A stretch of DNA of 64,000 nucleotides from assembly GCF_004015185.1 (NCBI RefSeq), contig NZ_CP025746.1:3117776-3181775 (forward strand), in the 5' to 3' direction. A program made the position numbers and the translations under genes. The stretch is from Clostridium manihotivorum. GTDB taxonomy: Bacteria > Bacillota > Clostridia > Clostridiales > Clostridiaceae. The notes below the pieces were generated by a model that saw only the letters and a list, made by a program, of their open reading frames with translations, was not told the DNA's origin and ran no database searches. Positions 53,601-63,887 of the stretch are shown here, in pieces (the first letter of the stretch is position 1; every line of letters starts with the position of its first letter).

Positions 53601-56600
53601 AGGAAGATATATTAGTTGGCTGGGAAACTCAAGACGAGTATTTAAGTGGTAATGTAAGGCAGAAACTTAAAGTAGCAAAAATATATGTAGAGAGCAACCC
53701 AGAATTGTTTGCAGGTAACGTAGTAGCACTTGAGCAGATACAGCCTATAGACCTTGAAGCTAGTGAAATTGATATTAGACTTGGAACTACATGGATTGAA
53801 GAAGGTGATATAGAAAGGTTCATGTATGAAACCTTTGGTACACCAAAATACTGTCAAAATTCAGGTTCACGGGTTGCTACCAATGAAATAAAAGTTCACT
53901 ACAATAACTATAATGCTACTTGGACTATAGAAAATAAAGGCATGGATGGCTTCTCAGTATCAGCCACAGAAACCTATGGAACTAAAAGGATGAGTGCCTA
54001 CTACATCGTTGAGGAAACTTTAAACCTAAGAACTGTAACAGTTAAAGATAGAATTGAAGATGGAGATTCAGTAAGGTACGTAATAAATCAAAAGGAAACC
54101 ATGCTGGCCAGAGAAAAACAAAATCAGATAAAGGAAGAATTTAAGAACTGGTTATTTAGAGATCCTGATAGAAGAAAGAAGTATGTTAATTTTTATAATG
54201 AAAACTTTAATAATATAAGGCTTAGAGAATATGACGGCTCACATCTTACTTTTCCAGGCATGAATCCAGATATTAAATTAAGGCAGCATCAAGTTAATGC
54301 TATAGCAAGAACTCTTTATGGTGGAAGCACACTCCTTGCTCACTGCGTTGGTGCAGGAAAAAGCTTTGAAATGATAGCAAGCGGTATGGAGCTTAAAAGA
54401 TTAGGACTAGCAAAGAAAAGCATATATGTAGTACCAAACCATTTAACAGAGCAAATGGGAGCAGAGTTTTTAAGGCTTTACCCTTCAGCCAATATCCTTG
54501 TAACTACAAAGAAAGATTTTCAAAAGCAAAATAGAAGAAAGTTTGTAAGTAGAATTGCTACAGGAGCTTATGATGCAATTATTATAGGGCACAGTCAGTT
54601 TGAGAAAATACCAATCTCAAAGGAAAGACAAGAGAGAATGCTGAATTACCAAATTGAACAAATAACCTTCGCCATTGAACAAACTAAAAGGGAACGTGGT
54701 GAAAACTGGTCAATAAAGCAAATGGAGAAGTTTAAGAAGGGACTTGAAAGTGAATTAAAAGCATTGCTAGATGCTTCTAGAAAAGATGATGTTATTAACT
54801 TTGAAGAGCTAGGAATTGACTGTATGTTTGTAGATGAAGCCCACTACTATAAAAACTGTGCAGTATTCTCTAAGATGCGAAATGTTGCAGGAATATCAAA
54901 TACTAGAGCTAAAAAGGCAAGTGATATGCTTATGAAATGTCAGTATATACAGGAAGCCAATAATGGAAGGGGAGTTATTTTTGCAACAGGAACTCCTATT
55001 TCAAACTCTATGACAGAAATGTATGTGATGCAGAGATATCTTCAAAACTATGAACTTGAAAGACGAGGTATTCATCATTTTGATGCCTGGGCAGCAAGCT
55101 TTGGAGAAGTTGTATCTTCCCTTGAACTAGCACCAGAAGGAACAGGCTATAGATTTAGAAGTAGATTTTCTAAATTTACTAATCTTCCAGAGCTTATGAC
55201 ACTTTTTAAAAACATTGCTGATGTTCAAACTTCGGACATGCTTAAGCTTCCAATACCAAAGCTTAAGGATGATAGATATATCATTGCGGCATCAGAACCA
55301 AATGAATTTGTTCAAGATACAATGATGGAGTTTGTTGAAAGAGCTGAAAGCATAAGAAATGGTATGGTGGACCCATCAAGCGATAATATGCTGAAGATAA
55401 CAAATGAAGCAAGGCTTTTAGGTACAGACCCAAGACTTTTAGATATAAATGCTGAAAATGATCCAGCTTCAAAGGTTAATCAGTGTATAGAAAATATCTA
55501 TGAAGAATACCTAAAATCGAGTGATATAAAAGGAACACAAATAGTATTTTGTGATGTTGGAACGCCTAATAGTGAAGGGCGTTTTTCTGTTTATGATTAT
55601 GTTAAGGAAGAACTCATAAGGCGAGGAATTTCAGAAGATGAAATATGCTTTATACATGATGCTAAAAATGAAGCTCATAGAGAGCAGATGTTTTCTGATA
55701 TGAGGTCAGGAAACAAAAGAGTAATTATAGGAAGTACTCAAAAGATGGGCACAGGAACTAATATTCAAGATAGGCTCATAGCACTCCATCATTTAGATTG
55801 TCCGTATCGGCCCAGCGACATAGAACAGCGTGAAGGAAGAATTTTAAGACAGGGTAATATGAACAGCGAGGTAAGTATCTATAGGTATGTTACTAAAAAT
55901 ACCTTTGACTCTTACCTCTGGCAAATTGTTGAGCAGAAGCAAAGGTTTATATCTCAGATAATGACTTCAAAATCTGTGGCAAGAAACTGTGAAGATGTAG
56001 ATGAAACAGTACTTTCCTATGCAGAAGTTAAGGCACTTGCAACAGGTAATCCATTAATTAAAGAAAAGATGGACGTAGACAATGAGGTATCAAGATTAAG
56101 AGTTTTAAAGGCTGCTTATGATAATCAAAAATACACAATGCAAGATAACTTTACCTTTAAATACCCAAAGTTAATTAGTGAAGCAAAGCAGCAGCTTGAA
56201 TGTATTATAAAAGACATTAGCAGAAGAGATATGAATGATGATAAGGACTTTTCAATAACCCTAGATGGCAAGATATTTAATGAAAGGGAAAAGGCAGGTA
56301 CTATGCTTGAAGTCTTAGCTTCAAAGGTGTTCAAAGGAGAAGAACTTCATATAGGCTCTTTTAAAGGTTTTGACTTGATGCTAAGAAGAAATATATTCTA
56401 CGAAAGATTTGACCTTTTAATTCACGGAAACTCAAAGTACACAATAGAGCTTGGAGATAGTGCTCATGGAAATATGATAAGAATTGAAAATGCTTTAAAT
56501 AACCTTGAAGAGAAGATGATCCGTTTAGAAGGTAAAATCGAGGAATATCAGAGAAACTTAGAACAATCAAAAATAGAATATGCTAAACCTTTTCAATATG

Positions 56601-56764
56601 AAGAAGAACTAAAAACAAAACTTGCAAGACAGTTTGAACTTAATACGATGCTTGATTTAAATAAAAAAGATGAGGATATTTTGGCTGATGAAGATACGTT
56701 AAGTGCAGCAGAAGATGAGGCTACCATAGATGAAGAAATACAGGAAGATGATATGGCTATTTAA
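50633..56764 (+). CDS. Giant methyltransferase-SNF2/DEAD helicase of ICE
   Basis: A 2043-residue protein in the usual place in Tn1549-type ICEs. The N-terminal ~250 residues resemble the ArdC-like ssDNA-binding domain ([26 protein letters not shown]). A Ser/Arg/Asn/Glu-rich linker (residues ~250-380) follows; another frame inside it encodes TnpV. A DNA methyltransferase domain has [11 protein letters not shown] (about 556) and NVPFGDY (about 620). SNF2-type helicase motifs include GAGKSFEM (about 1240), DEAHYYKN (about 1400) and [11 protein letters not shown] (about 1733). It probably protects or processes transferred DNA. Start at 50633 after AAAAGGAGG. Confidence 0.9.
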   Translation: MSRLNEVRDIYDKITDIVTSSKEEWKEFLSFASRIYKYNFDNAILIYAQRPDATMVANMEVWNKRIGRYINRGTRSIAVFDTSKANLKLEYLFDIKDTNGDPHTIPKLWRLNDDITPILSERLKGKYELSSGDLDSTIFQIVEIKVNANFEECFKDFESDTKSTWLKDLPIEGLMAYFTQTIIESTQYVVAKRCGIGSPILNDENAFRVITHFNTLPLTFRLGNAVCSISQEILREIESEVIQIIKEKRSERNNERSTRAELQRDRRDTLSRDTNIQGQGGRRETTREVRTDGTELSKGESSKPIQPTFGNRETNANNAQSESGSLSETRLNHGTDTNEKSDTESREHSGKLQAQGTSEADSRRDNTAGDSVSGEIKKNIQINFIESLERGSFFMPENTEKNDTLTEESKDNEEDFILEEVKADEKKETSEEHKPINYKYNPEDEIGVGGLKTKFRNNVEAIKMLKVIESENRLATKDEQKILAKYVGWGGMPQAFDMNAGGWNNEYAELKGLLTPEEYASARASTPNAHYTSPIVIEAMYKAIESFGFKTGNILEPSMGVGNFFAKLPDSMEGSKLYGVELDDISGRISKQLYQKANIKIQGFEQSDFSDNFFDVAIGNVPFGDYKLYDPKYEKYNFLIHDYFFGKALDKVRPGGIVAFITSKGTLDKENNSVRKYLAERADLIGAIRLPNTAFKANANTDVTTDIIFLQKRERVSVNEPNWLHVGLTEDKVPVNDYFIDNPDMLLGKMIFDQRMFGEGSKYTSLVNKDENFDLEEALDKAVQNLTADIGSFKREENSLEDVISADPNVRNYTYTFVGDELYYRENAVMRKINESGKTLERIKGLHGIREITREIIDIQTRGCTETELKEKQVVLNARYDEFVKKHGYITSRANNTAFRDDNDYPLLCSLEYVDENNKVTKADMFTKQTIRPMEKITEVDTAIEALTVSLNEKGKVDLSLMLQLYDSTPENIIEELKGQIFLNPEKYDKEDILVGWETQDEYLSGNVRQKLKVAKIYVESNPELFAGNVVALEQIQPIDLEASEIDIRLGTTWIEEGDIERFMYETFGTPKYCQNSGSRVATNEIKVHYNNYNATWTIENKGMDGFSVSATETYGTKRMSAYYIVEETLNLRTVTVKDRIEDGDSVRYVINQKETMLAREKQNQIKEEFKNWLFRDPDRRKKYVNFYNENFNNIRLREYDGSHLTFPGMNPDIKLRQHQVNAIARTLYGGSTLLAHCVGAGKSFEMIASGMELKRLGLAKKSIYVVPNHLTEQMGAEFLRLYPSANILVTTKKDFQKQNRRKFVSRIATGAYDAIIIGHSQFEKIPISKERQERMLNYQIEQITFAIEQTKRERGENWSIKQMEKFKKGLESELKALLDASRKDDVINFEELGIDCMFVDEAHYYKNCAVFSKMRNVAGISNTRAKKASDMLMKCQYIQEANNGRGVIFATGTPISNSMTEMYVMQRYLQNYELERRGIHHFDAWAASFGEVVSSLELAPEGTGYRFRSRFSKFTNLPELMTLFKNIADVQTSDMLKLPIPKLKDDRYIIAASEPNEFVQDTMMEFVERAESIRNGMVDPSSDNMLKITNEARLLGTDPRLLDINAENDPASKVNQCIENIYEEYLKSSDIKGTQIVFCDVGTPNSEGRFSVYDYVKEELIRRGISEDEICFIHDAKNEAHREQMFSDMRSGNKRVIIGSTQKMGTGTNIQDRLIALHHLDCPYRPSDIEQREGRILRQGNMNSEVSIYRYVTKNTFDSYLWQIVEQKQRFISQIMTSKSVARNCEDVDETVLSYAEVKALATGNPLIKEKMDVDNEVSRLRVLKAAYDNQKYTMQDNFTFKYPKLISEAKQQLECIIKDISRRDMNDDKDFSITLDGKIFNEREKAGTMLEVLASKVFKGEELHIGSFKGFDLMLRRNIFYERFDLLIHGNSKYTIELGDSAHGNMIRIENALNNLEEKMIRLEGKIEEYQRNLEQSKIEYAKPFQYEEELKTKLARQFELNTMLDLNKKDEDILADEDTLSAAEDEATIDEEIQEDDMAI
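51393..51761 (+). CDS. TnpV-family protein, in another frame inside the helicase gene
   Basis: A 122-residue frame shifted +1 relative to the helicase. It matches the TnpV family known from Tn4451-type transposons: [46 protein letters not shown], and the end [29 protein letters not shown] lies just upstream of ATG 51393, a credible ribosome site inside the helicase coding sequence. Family match plus ribosome site argue it is translated. TnpV function is unclear. Here 369 bases code in two frames; the helicase reading is a disordered-looking linker. Confidence 0.75.
   Translation: MKEALELNYKEIDGILYPEIQISKDKEADEKPLGKYGQMALNYLKENHPNRYSLLLATGKLMPTMHKVNQEAYQKLDLIMEQILMKNPIPSPENTVESFKHREQVKQTAEEIILLEIVYQVR
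51788..51814 (+). other. Hairpin with T7 tract inside helicase gene, after tnpV
   Basis: GAGTC and GGCTC (51803-51807) can pair, followed by TTTTTTT at 51808-51814, 27 bases after the tnpV stop. It could be a weak terminator for tnpV. In the helicase frame the run reads TCT TTT TTT ATG, also the phasing of a slippery T-TTT-TTT site, and GAAAGGGG before ATG 51815 could allow an internal start. Confidence 0.35.
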
Positions 56765-56799
56765 AAATAATTAAATGAAAAGGAGAAGATGAAAACTAT

Positions 56800-57066
56800 A
56801 TGAACAAACAACAATCTATTAATTTAGCGGAGTATAAATATATAAGCTCACTACTAGCACAGCTTTTAGAAGTTGATATTTATACAGAGGAAATAATTAC
56901 AGGATACATTGAAAACTTTGGAGTAGACAAGTTCTTTAATAATATCGAAATTATGGACTTGCCTTCTGAAGTTATAGATAAATTAGAAAATCTGCAGCTC
57001 ATTTTAGAAGCTCTGGAAAAAGAAAAAGAAATAAATAATCTATGGGGAAATGGAGGTGTTAGATAA
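56800..57066 (+). CDS. Small ICE backbone protein, unknown function
   Basis: An 88-residue helical, acidic protein (YKYISSLLAQLLEVDIYTEEIITGYIENFG). Its place between helicase and RadC, with one-base overlap with RadC (ATAATG), indicates the same operon. No family assigned with confidence. AAAAGGAGAAG is the ribosome site. Confidence 0.7.
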   Translation: MNKQQSINLAEYKYISSLLAQLLEVDIYTEEIITGYIENFGVDKFFNNIEIMDLPSEVIDKLENLQLILEALEKEKEINNLWGNGGVR

Positions 57067-57782
57067 TGAATAATATGCCGCATACCCAAAACTTTTTAAA
57101 AGGACTAACCACATTAACTGGACTTTCAATGAAGAAAATTCAGGAATATGCAAAAGGTAATAGTCCTTTTAATATTTTAGAACATCCATTAATAATAGAT
57201 CCAAATGAAAAACAGCTTCAAAAGATTGGACTTTTAAATGAGTTTATTGCTTCCTATAATCTATTAAAAGAATATGAAAGTGAAAATAAAATAAAAATAA
57301 CATCTCCAGAAAAAGCAGCAGCTTTCTTTGTACCATTATTAAGTGGTAAGAAAGACAGAGAAAGTTTTATGGTTGCTTTTTTAGATAATGGAAATAACAT
57401 AATACATTCAAGTGAAGTATCAAAAGGAACTGTTTCACAGGCAATGGTTTATCCAAGGGAGGTTTTAAAGCAGGCTTTAGCTTGTGATTGTACCGCAGTG
57501 ATTTTAGCGCATAATCATCCAGGAGGCTCAATTAACCCATCAGTTGAAGATAAAGCAATGACTCAAAGGCTTGTAGATATATTCCATCCATTAGACATTA
57601 GAATTCACGACCATATTATCGTTGCAGATACTAAATACACTTCTATGGCCGAAGAAGGAATGATGCCCAAAAGCCCAATAGAAAGAGCAAACTATGAGCC
57701 ATTTAAAGTCGTTGAAACTGCAAAGGAAGAACAACTAGGATATGATGACAGCATTGAAGATGAAGAATGGGAACTTGAATAA
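57066..57782 (+). CDS. RadC-family JAB domain protein
   Basis: A 238-residue protein with a JAMM/JAB metalloprotein domain in its second half: VILAHNHPGGSINPSVED contains the HxH...D zinc motif near residues 149-162. The N-terminal ~80 residues are helical. ICE- and phage-borne RadC proteins are thought to assist establishment of incoming DNA, but an activity is not proven. It follows the ICE helicase, the usual order. Confidence 0.85.
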   Translation: MNNMPHTQNFLKGLTTLTGLSMKKIQEYAKGNSPFNILEHPLIIDPNEKQLQKIGLLNEFIASYNLLKEYESENKIKITSPEKAAAFFVPLLSGKKDRESFMVAFLDNGNNIIHSSEVSKGTVSQAMVYPREVLKQALACDCTAVILAHNHPGGSINPSVEDKAMTQRLVDIFHPLDIRIHDHIIVADTKYTSMAEEGMMPKSPIERANYEPFKVVETAKEEQLGYDDSIEDEEWELE

Positions 57783-57810
57783 ATAGTTTTTCAAAAGAAG
57801 GTGATTAACT

Positions 57811-58788
57811 ATGACAAGGGAAAAGCTAAGATTTACTGATGAGCAGATAGCTCAAGCAGACAGCATAAATATAATAAGCTATGCTCAAAGCTCAGGTTAT
57901 CCAATAAAGCAAGTTACTCCAAGATCTTTTAAAATAGAAGGCTATGGCGGTCTATATATCCATAGTGATGGTCATAAGTGGAATTGGTTTTCTCAAAATA
58001 AAGGTGGTGGTGCAATACAGTTTGTAATGGAGATAGAGAATAAAACTTGGGTTGAAGCTATTAAATATCTACTAGGCATAAGTCATGAAGTAGTAAGATT
58101 TGTTCCACCAGTAGCAGAAAAAGAAGAAAAGGAAAAAGGAGAGTTTGTCCTTCCGGAAAAGAATAATACTTTCAAACATATTTTTGCTTACTTAATAAAT
58201 TCAAGAGGAATAGATAAAGAAATAGTTTATGACTTTGTGAAAAAGCATAAGCTATATGAAAACAAGCATAAAAGTTGTGTTTTTGTTGGCTTTGATAAAG
58301 AAGGACAGGCTAAATATGCAAGTATAAGAAGTACAAATACTTCAGGAAAATCTTTTAGATGTGATGTAGAAAATTCAGATAAAACCTATCCCCTTTGCAA
58401 AGAAGGAACCAATGATACACTTTGTGTTTTTGAAGCACCTATTGACCTTTTAAGCTATTTAACCTTAATAAAAAAGCATAATATACAAAACTTTGAAAGC
58501 CACTGCATTTCACTAGGTGGTGTTTCAGATAAAGCACTTAACTACTATCTAAAAGAAAATCCTAATATAAAAAAGATAATGCTCTGCCTTGACAATGATG
58601 AGACAGGGCATTTTGCTTGTCAGCAGATAAGAGAAAAGTATAGAGACAGGTATAAGATAGTAAGGCATGTTCCAGAAGGAAAAGACTTTAATGAACAGCT
58701 ATTAAATATGAATAAAGCATATCCCAAGACTGTAGAAAATGAGGCAATTCATACAGTGGCAGAAGAGGAAATGCTTTTTTCTCAATAA
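57811..58788 (+). CDS. DUF3991/Toprim domain protein
   Basis: A 325-residue primase-like protein. Residues ~1-90 resemble the DnaG zinc-binding region without its cysteines (GYGGLYIHSDGHKWNWFSQNKGGGAIQFV), the DUF3991 pattern. The Toprim domain at about 205-285 has VFEAPIDLLSYL (catalytic Glu) and MLCLDNDETG (DxD motif). It probably primes the transferred strand. Standard neighbour of RadC and MobC in this ICE family. GAAGGTG ribosome site. Confidence 0.85.
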   Translation: MTREKLRFTDEQIAQADSINIISYAQSSGYPIKQVTPRSFKIEGYGGLYIHSDGHKWNWFSQNKGGGAIQFVMEIENKTWVEAIKYLLGISHEVVRFVPPVAEKEEKEKGEFVLPEKNNTFKHIFAYLINSRGIDKEIVYDFVKKHKLYENKHKSCVFVGFDKEGQAKYASIRSTNTSGKSFRCDVENSDKTYPLCKEGTNDTLCVFEAPIDLLSYLTLIKKHNIQNFESHCISLGGVSDKALNYYLKENPNIKKIMLCLDNDETGHFACQQIREKYRDRYKIVRHVPEGKDFNEQLLNMNKAYPKTVENEAIHTVAEEEMLFSQ

Positions 58789-58905
58789 CCTAAAAACCGA
58801 GGGGAAAGCCATAGGCTTTGGTGAGGGCAAGCTTCCTATTGGTATAGCCAATAGCTTGTAAAGAGTGGGGAATCCCAACGCCCCTTTAAATAAAAGTTCT
58901 TTTAA
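58789..58905 (+). other. Probable origin of transfer (oriT)
   Basis: The gap directly before mobC contains nested inverted repeats: AAAGCC-ATA-GGCTTT (58805-58819), an imperfect stem from CAAGCT (58828) through TTGG to CCAATAG and AGCTTG (ends 58858), and GGG-AAT-CCC with flanking GGGG/CCCC (58867-58884). This matches the arrangement of oriT upstream of mobC in MOBP elements. The nick site cannot be set from sequence alone. Confidence 0.6.
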
Positions 58906-58921
58906 GATAAGGAGGAGCTTA

Positions 58922-59233
58922 GTGAGAAAGAGAAATATACAAACCAATATAAGAATGACAGAGGATGAAATTAATAAAATAAAGAAAAAAGCTAAAAGTG
59001 CCAATATGACTTTTAGTAACTATGTCATATCATCAGCTTTAAATAATGAAGTTATAGTTATTGATGGAATAAAAGATTTTACCCACCAGCTTTCAAAGGT
59101 AGGTACAAATCTTAATCAGATTACAATGCTTTGTCATCAAGGTAAGATAACTGTTCCAGACATAACCGAAACAAATAAATTTTTAAATGATTTATGGGAG
59201 TACCTAGTATCTATAAGAAAGAGAAAAAAGTAA
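58922..59233 (+). CDS. mobC: MobC relaxosome accessory protein
   Basis: A 103-residue relaxosome protein: RKRNIQTNIRMTEDEINKIKKKAKSANMTFSNYV is the ribbon-helix-helix-like N-terminus, and VGTNLNQITMLCHQGKI the MobC motif. It starts at GTG 58922 after AAGGAGGAG; the longer frame from 58865 lies in the oriT. It binds oriT and helps the relaxase nick. Confidence 0.88.
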   Translation: MRKRNIQTNIRMTEDEINKIKKKAKSANMTFSNYVISSALNNEVIVIDGIKDFTHQLSKVGTNLNQITMLCHQGKITVPDITETNKFLNDLWEYLVSIRKRKK

Positions 59234-59242
59234 GGTGGAAAG

Positions 59243-60199
59243 ATGGCTGTAATAGAATTTATAAATGCTTCAAATAACACCTATAAAGGAATGAAAAGAG
59301 CCATTGAATATATTAAAAATCCATTAAAAACAGCACCACATCTAGCTGGTGGAAAAGACTGCAGTCCTGATACTGCCTTTAATGAGTTTGTAATGGTTAA
59401 GCAGAACTTTAAGAAGGAAACAGGAAGGCAGTTTATTCATTTTGTGCAGTCTTTTTCACCCAATGATAAAGCTACACCTGAGATAATAAATGAAATAGGA
59501 AGAAAGCTGCTAGAACATGAAGCATTTAAAGAGTTTCAAGTTGTATATTCTACCCATACAGATAAAGAACATCTTCATAATCACTTTATAATTAATTCCG
59601 TAAGTTTTACTACGGGGCGAAAATGGCAGCTATCAAAGGAGCAATTAGAAAGTCTTAAAGAATACTCAGATCAGTTATGTAGAGATTATGGACTTATTAT
59701 TATTGATGGAGCTAAGGGCAAGCGAAAAGATAGAGGAGAATATAGAGCAAATGAAAAACAACAAAGCTGGAAGTATGAACTTTACCTTTCAGTAAAAGAG
59801 TGCAAATGGTGCAGTAGAAGCAAAGAAGAATTTGTAGCTAATATGGAGAAGTTAGGCTATAAAGTAGATTGGAGTGATGAAAGAAAATACATAAGTTTCA
59901 CAACTCCAAGCGGTAAAAAGTGTAGAAACAGAAAACTCTATCCTCCGGAGCAATTTACAAAAGAAGCACTACTTAAGGCTTTTGAACTAAATAAACAGCA
60001 GGCAACTAAAAAACAGATGCAATCAAGAATGGAACTTTTACTATCGGCTATTCAAATGTTATCGCTACAAGATAGAAATAATAATCAAGGACATTATCCA
60101 TTAACAGCTCTTGAAGGTGAAGGAAGAAAAGAAAGAGCTATGGAAGAAGCTAAGGGAAGGGGGCTTGATTGGGATAAAGAAGGTGGAAAAGATATGTAA
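59243..60199 (+). CDS. MOBP-family relaxase
   Basis: A 318-residue relaxase. The N-terminal half carries the catalytic Tyr near residue 23 (RAIEYIKNPLKT) and the HxDxxHxHNH metal triad THTDKEHLHNHFIINS near residue 105. The C-terminal half is basic. It nicks oriT and stays linked to the 5' end for transfer. It is shorter than many Tn1549-type relaxases, which have longer C-terminal regions, so a truncated C-terminus is possible. Nine bases after MobC. Confidence 0.9.
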   Translation: MAVIEFINASNNTYKGMKRAIEYIKNPLKTAPHLAGGKDCSPDTAFNEFVMVKQNFKKETGRQFIHFVQSFSPNDKATPEIINEIGRKLLEHEAFKEFQVVYSTHTDKEHLHNHFIINSVSFTTGRKWQLSKEQLESLKEYSDQLCRDYGLIIIDGAKGKRKDRGEYRANEKQQSWKYELYLSVKECKWCSRSKEEFVANMEKLGYKVDWSDERKYISFTTPSGKKCRNRKLYPPEQFTKEALLKAFELNKQQATKKQMQSRMELLLSAIQMLSLQDRNNNQGHYPLTALEGEGRKERAMEEAKGRGLDWDKEGGKDM

Positions 60200-60335
60200 T
60201 AAATGCATATGAAGCAGTATTAATTTATGGAAAAATATTAATACGTTTTAGTAATTTGTTGCGAAGCATAAACATATTTTGATTTGGTAAAGTATAAACT
60301 ATGGTTAGACTCAACTGAAGGAAGGTTTTATATGT

Positions 60336-61271
60336 ATGTCAACTCATAACCACCATGATAGTCACGAACACGAACATGGACATAATCACCATCATCACGT
60401 TTCTTCTATGAATAAAGGAAGATTGTTTGCTGTAATTATATTTAACTTAATTATATCTTTTGCCGAAGTAGTTGGAGGAGTAATCTCGGGAAGTCTTTCA
60501 TTAATATCAGACGCTATTCACAATTTAAGTGATACTGCTTCTCTAATATTAAGTTATATATCCATAAAAATATCGGAGAAGCCAAAAAGCAAAACAAAAA
60601 CATATGGGTATAAGAGAGCCAATATTTTATCTGCTTTTATAAATTCTGCGTCTCTAATTGGTATATCAATATTCTTGGTTGTAGAGGCGATTAGAAAATT
60701 TATAACTCCACAGCATATTAATGGTAATACTGTTATAATTGTTGCAATTGTTGGTCTTTTAGGTAATTCGTTTAGTGCATTGTTCTTGAAGCAAGGTTCA
60801 AAAAATAGTATAAACATTAAATCATCATACTTACACATGTTAAGTGATGCATTATCCTCTGTAGCAGTAATTATAGCAGGAATAGTCATTAAGTATTTTA
60901 CTATTTATTGGATAGACCCTGTTTTAACTATCTTTATAAATGTAGTAATTCTTAAATCAAGTTACGGAGTTTTAAAAGAAAGCATAGATATTTTAATGCA
61001 GGGAACTCCAATTGATACAAACATGGAAGCAATGGAAAAAGACTTGTTGAATATAGAAGGCATTAAGGGTGTACATCATATTCATGTATGGAGATTAGAT
61101 GAAAATAATAATGTTTTTGAAGGACATATTCAAGTACAAGATATGCTTATTAGTGAGTCAAAAACAATAAGTGATAGGGTTCAACATATTCTAATGGAGC
61201 ATTTTAATATAACCCACATAGTTATTCAATTTGAAAGCATTAATTGCAATGAAGATAATTGTAGGATTTAA
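60336..61271 (+). CDS. Cation diffusion facilitator (zinc/cadmium-type exporter)
   Basis: A 311-residue CDF transporter. A His-rich N-terminus (HNHHDSHEHEHGHNHHHH) precedes six membrane helices. DAIHNLSDTASLILSY and HMLSDALSSVAV carry the HxxxD metal sites of helices II and V. A C-terminal cytoplasmic ferredoxin-like domain ends in a Cys/Asn pair (CNEDNCRI). It exports Zn, Cd or Co with protons. It interrupts the normal relaxase-coupling protein order, so it is cargo. No metal regulator is adjacent. Confidence 0.9.
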   Translation: MSTHNHHDSHEHEHGHNHHHHVSSMNKGRLFAVIIFNLIISFAEVVGGVISGSLSLISDAIHNLSDTASLILSYISIKISEKPKSKTKTYGYKRANILSAFINSASLIGISIFLVVEAIRKFITPQHINGNTVIIVAIVGLLGNSFSALFLKQGSKNSINIKSSYLHMLSDALSSVAVIIAGIVIKYFTIYWIDPVLTIFINVVILKSSYGVLKESIDILMQGTPIDTNMEAMEKDLLNIEGIKGVHHIHVWRLDENNNVFEGHIQVQDMLISESKTISDRVQHILMEHFNITHIVIQFESINCNEDNCRI

Positions 61272-61311
61272 TCCATACTTGGTACGTCTTTTTCTTGTTT
61301 TCTGTCTTATG

Positions 61312-61341
61312 GACTTGCCTAAAGGTGAGTCTTATTTTTAT
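61312..61341 (+). terminator. Terminator after CDF gene
   Basis: GACTTGCC, loop TAAA, GGTGAGTC (two G-T pairs) followed by TTATTTTTA. It ends the cargo gene before the coupling protein. Confidence 0.7.
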
Positions 61342-61372
61342 GGTATAAATTTATACGAGTAGAGGTGATAAC

Positions 61373-63508
61373 TTGAGATCAAGAAAGAAAAAGATATTAA
61401 TATCCTTACTAATATTAGTGGGAGGAATGCTATTTAACGTTTATTTTTCAACAAACTTGCATCTACTGCTATCAAAGCAGGGAACAACCTTATCAATACC
61501 AAATTTAAAATACTGTATAAAAAGTATTGCATCAAATAAAGAACACTTGGTGCTTTTTTTATGCCTAAATGGATTTATTCTGTTATTTGCTATTTTTATT
61601 TATGCAGCAAATAACAAGCCCTACCAGAGTGAGCTAAGGCAGATTACACCTAAGATATCTACACCTGTGCCAGCAGGTCAAAAACAGTTTGGTTCAGCAG
61701 AATGGCTTAAGGAAAAGGAGAAGGATACAGCTTTTAATAGCTTTACCTTAAATACAGATGACACCACTGTAAAATTATTAATTGAACATGGTTTTGATGA
61801 TGTTAAAGAAGCTTTGAAAGGAGGTGAAAAACAAAATGAAAAGAATGAAACACAGGAAGATTCAGCAGGAAAACAAGAGGAACATATTCAAAATAAAAGT
61901 CAAGATTCCGAAGGTTCTTCCAATAATAAGAAAAACCTTATATCGCAAGGTGGTATAGTTTTAGGCTGTAAAAAATATAAAGGTAATGAAAAAGTCTATT
62001 ATATAGGTGATGATGTTCATACCTTATGTATTGGTGCAACCCGTTCAGGTAAAACAAGAACTGTAGTGCTTCAAAGTATAGGAACTTTAGCTCTTGCAGG
62101 TGAAAGCATGATTTTAAGTGATCCAAAAGGAGAGCTATATCAATATACCTACCCTTATTTAGAAAGACTAGGTTATGAAGTTATAGCTATTGACTTTAAA
62201 AATCCCTTAAAGAGTAAAAGATATAATTTTCTTCAACCTGTTATAGAAGCTGTAGATAATGATGATATAGCAAAAGCTATTGATGCTACATGGGACTTAA
62301 CTTCACAGCTAGTAGGTGAGCCAAAAGGAGAAAGAATTTGGACAGATGGTGAAGCAAGTATTATTGCAAGTGCCATTATGAGTGTTGTTTATGATAATAG
62401 AGAAGGCAAAAATCGCAAGTATCAAAATATGACTAACGTTTATTACTTCATAAGTGAGATGTGTAAGGCTGTTGGAAATACAATGCCTATAATTGAGTAT
62501 GTTAAAAAGCTAAGTCCAACACATCCTGCAAAAGCGTTGCTTGCAATATCAGAAGTTGCACCAAGTAAAACAAGGGGAAGCTTTTATACAGCAGCGCTTA
62601 CTACCTTAAGACTTTTTACTAATCCATTGATAAATTCTATGACTAATGTATCTGACTATGACCCAAAGGAAACAGGAAGTAAGAAAAGAGCTATTTTTAT
62701 TATTCTTCCTGATGAAAAGACAACCTATTATCCTTTGGCAAGCTTATTTGTATCTCAGCATTATATTGAGCTTGTTAAAAGTGCAGATGAAAGGGGAGGT
62801 AGATTAAAAAACAGGGTGAATTTTCTGCTTGATGAATTTGGAAACTTTGTTCAAATTCCAGACTTCTCAAATAAGCTTACAGTTGGAGGCGGTAGAGGAA
62901 TTAGATTTAATCTATTTTTACAAAGCTTTGCTCAACTTGATGATAAGTATGGAAAGGATGTAGCAAAAACAATTAAGGGAAACTGCGAAAACTGGATTTA
63001 TCTTCAGGCAGATGACCTTGAAACCTTAGATGAGATATCAAAAAAGCTTGGGAATTATACGGTATCTACTTATTCTCTTAGTGCTTCTCATGGAAAGTAT
63101 AGTACACCTTCAAGTTCTCACAGTATAAATCTTACTCACAGAGCATTACTTTCTGTAGATGAAATAAGGCTTGTTTCAAGACCATACAGTTTAATTACAT
63201 CAAGAAATAACCCTGCAATTATGTATTCCCCAGATTTATCACAGTGGCAATTCAATAAAATGTTTGGGCTTGGTGATAAGGAACATAATAGGCGAGTGAG
63301 AGAGCTAAGAGAAAATAGAAGAGCAAAAAGAAGTACAAGCATGAGTGAAATGGATTTATGGGGAGTATGGCTTTATTACACAGCAAACGAGCAATTAAAT
63401 ACTATGAATCAAGCAGCTATGCTAATGCGGGAAAAACTTAATAAGGTACAAAAGATTACCTATACTACAGAGACTGAAAAAGGAGATATGTACAATGACG
63501 AAGATTAA
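61373..63508 (+). CDS. VirD4-like coupling protein (CD1115 family)
   Basis: A 711-residue coupling ATPase. Two N-terminal membrane helices (about residues 7-27 and 58-80), then a soluble ATPase. Walker A at about 220-228 (GATRSGKTR), Walker B at about 483-491 (FLLDEFGNF), and FLQSFAQLDDKYG with ADDLETLDEISKKLG are family features. An acidic Glu/Asn/Gln-rich linker lies near residues 155-185. It links relaxosome to the secretion channel. Starts at TTG 61373 after AGAGGTGAT. Confidence 0.9.
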   Translation: MRSRKKKILISLLILVGGMLFNVYFSTNLHLLLSKQGTTLSIPNLKYCIKSIASNKEHLVLFLCLNGFILLFAIFIYAANNKPYQSELRQITPKISTPVPAGQKQFGSAEWLKEKEKDTAFNSFTLNTDDTTVKLLIEHGFDDVKEALKGGEKQNEKNETQEDSAGKQEEHIQNKSQDSEGSSNNKKNLISQGGIVLGCKKYKGNEKVYYIGDDVHTLCIGATRSGKTRTVVLQSIGTLALAGESMILSDPKGELYQYTYPYLERLGYEVIAIDFKNPLKSKRYNFLQPVIEAVDNDDIAKAIDATWDLTSQLVGEPKGERIWTDGEASIIASAIMSVVYDNREGKNRKYQNMTNVYYFISEMCKAVGNTMPIIEYVKKLSPTHPAKALLAISEVAPSKTRGSFYTAALTTLRLFTNPLINSMTNVSDYDPKETGSKKRAIFIILPDEKTTYYPLASLFVSQHYIELVKSADERGGRLKNRVNFLLDEFGNFVQIPDFSNKLTVGGGRGIRFNLFLQSFAQLDDKYGKDVAKTIKGNCENWIYLQADDLETLDEISKKLGNYTVSTYSLSASHGKYSTPSSSHSINLTHRALLSVDEIRLVSRPYSLITSRNNPAIMYSPDLSQWQFNKMFGLGDKEHNRRVRELRENRRAKRSTSMSEMDLWGVWLYYTANEQLNTMNQAAMLMREKLNKVQKITYTTETEKGDMYNDED

Positions 63509-63848
63509 AACATTCTTAAAAAAAGTAAAGAACAAGCTGTGGTTATCAGCAGTATCAATATACACATTAGCAATGTTATCTACACCAGCCTATGCTTCAG
63601 GAGATATTAAAAGTAGCCAGATTGTAAAAGGAACAGAAAAGCTTATAGGTGATGCAACCACATGGCTTATGGTACTTGCTCCTGTTGTTGCAGGGCTACT
63701 TATTATATACTTTTGCATAAGAAGAAGTGCAGCCGATGAAATGGATCAGAAGAAGTGGAACAATAGAATAGTAGTTGCTATTGTTTCTTGTATAGGCGCT
63801 GTTCTAGGTTCAGCAACTTTAAATGTTATTATTGGATATTACAAATAA
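63495..63848 (+). CDS. Small TrbC/VirB2-like membrane protein
   Basis: A 117-residue protein with a signal-like N-terminus ending AYASGD and two further helices (TWLMVLAPVVAGLLIIYFCI and VVAIVSCIGAVLGSATLNVII). Size and topology fit a pilin-type subunit of the conjugation channel (TrbC/VirB2-like). It overlaps the coupling protein end by 14 bases, which supports co-expression. Confidence 0.7.
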   Translation: MTKIKTFLKKVKNKLWLSAVSIYTLAMLSTPAYASGDIKSSQIVKGTEKLIGDATTWLMVLAPVVAGLLIIYFCIRRSAADEMDQKKWNNRIVVAIVSCIGAVLGSATLNVIIGYYK

Positions 63849-63887
63849 AAATTGGTTGATAAAATAAATTTTGGAGGTTTATAAAAG

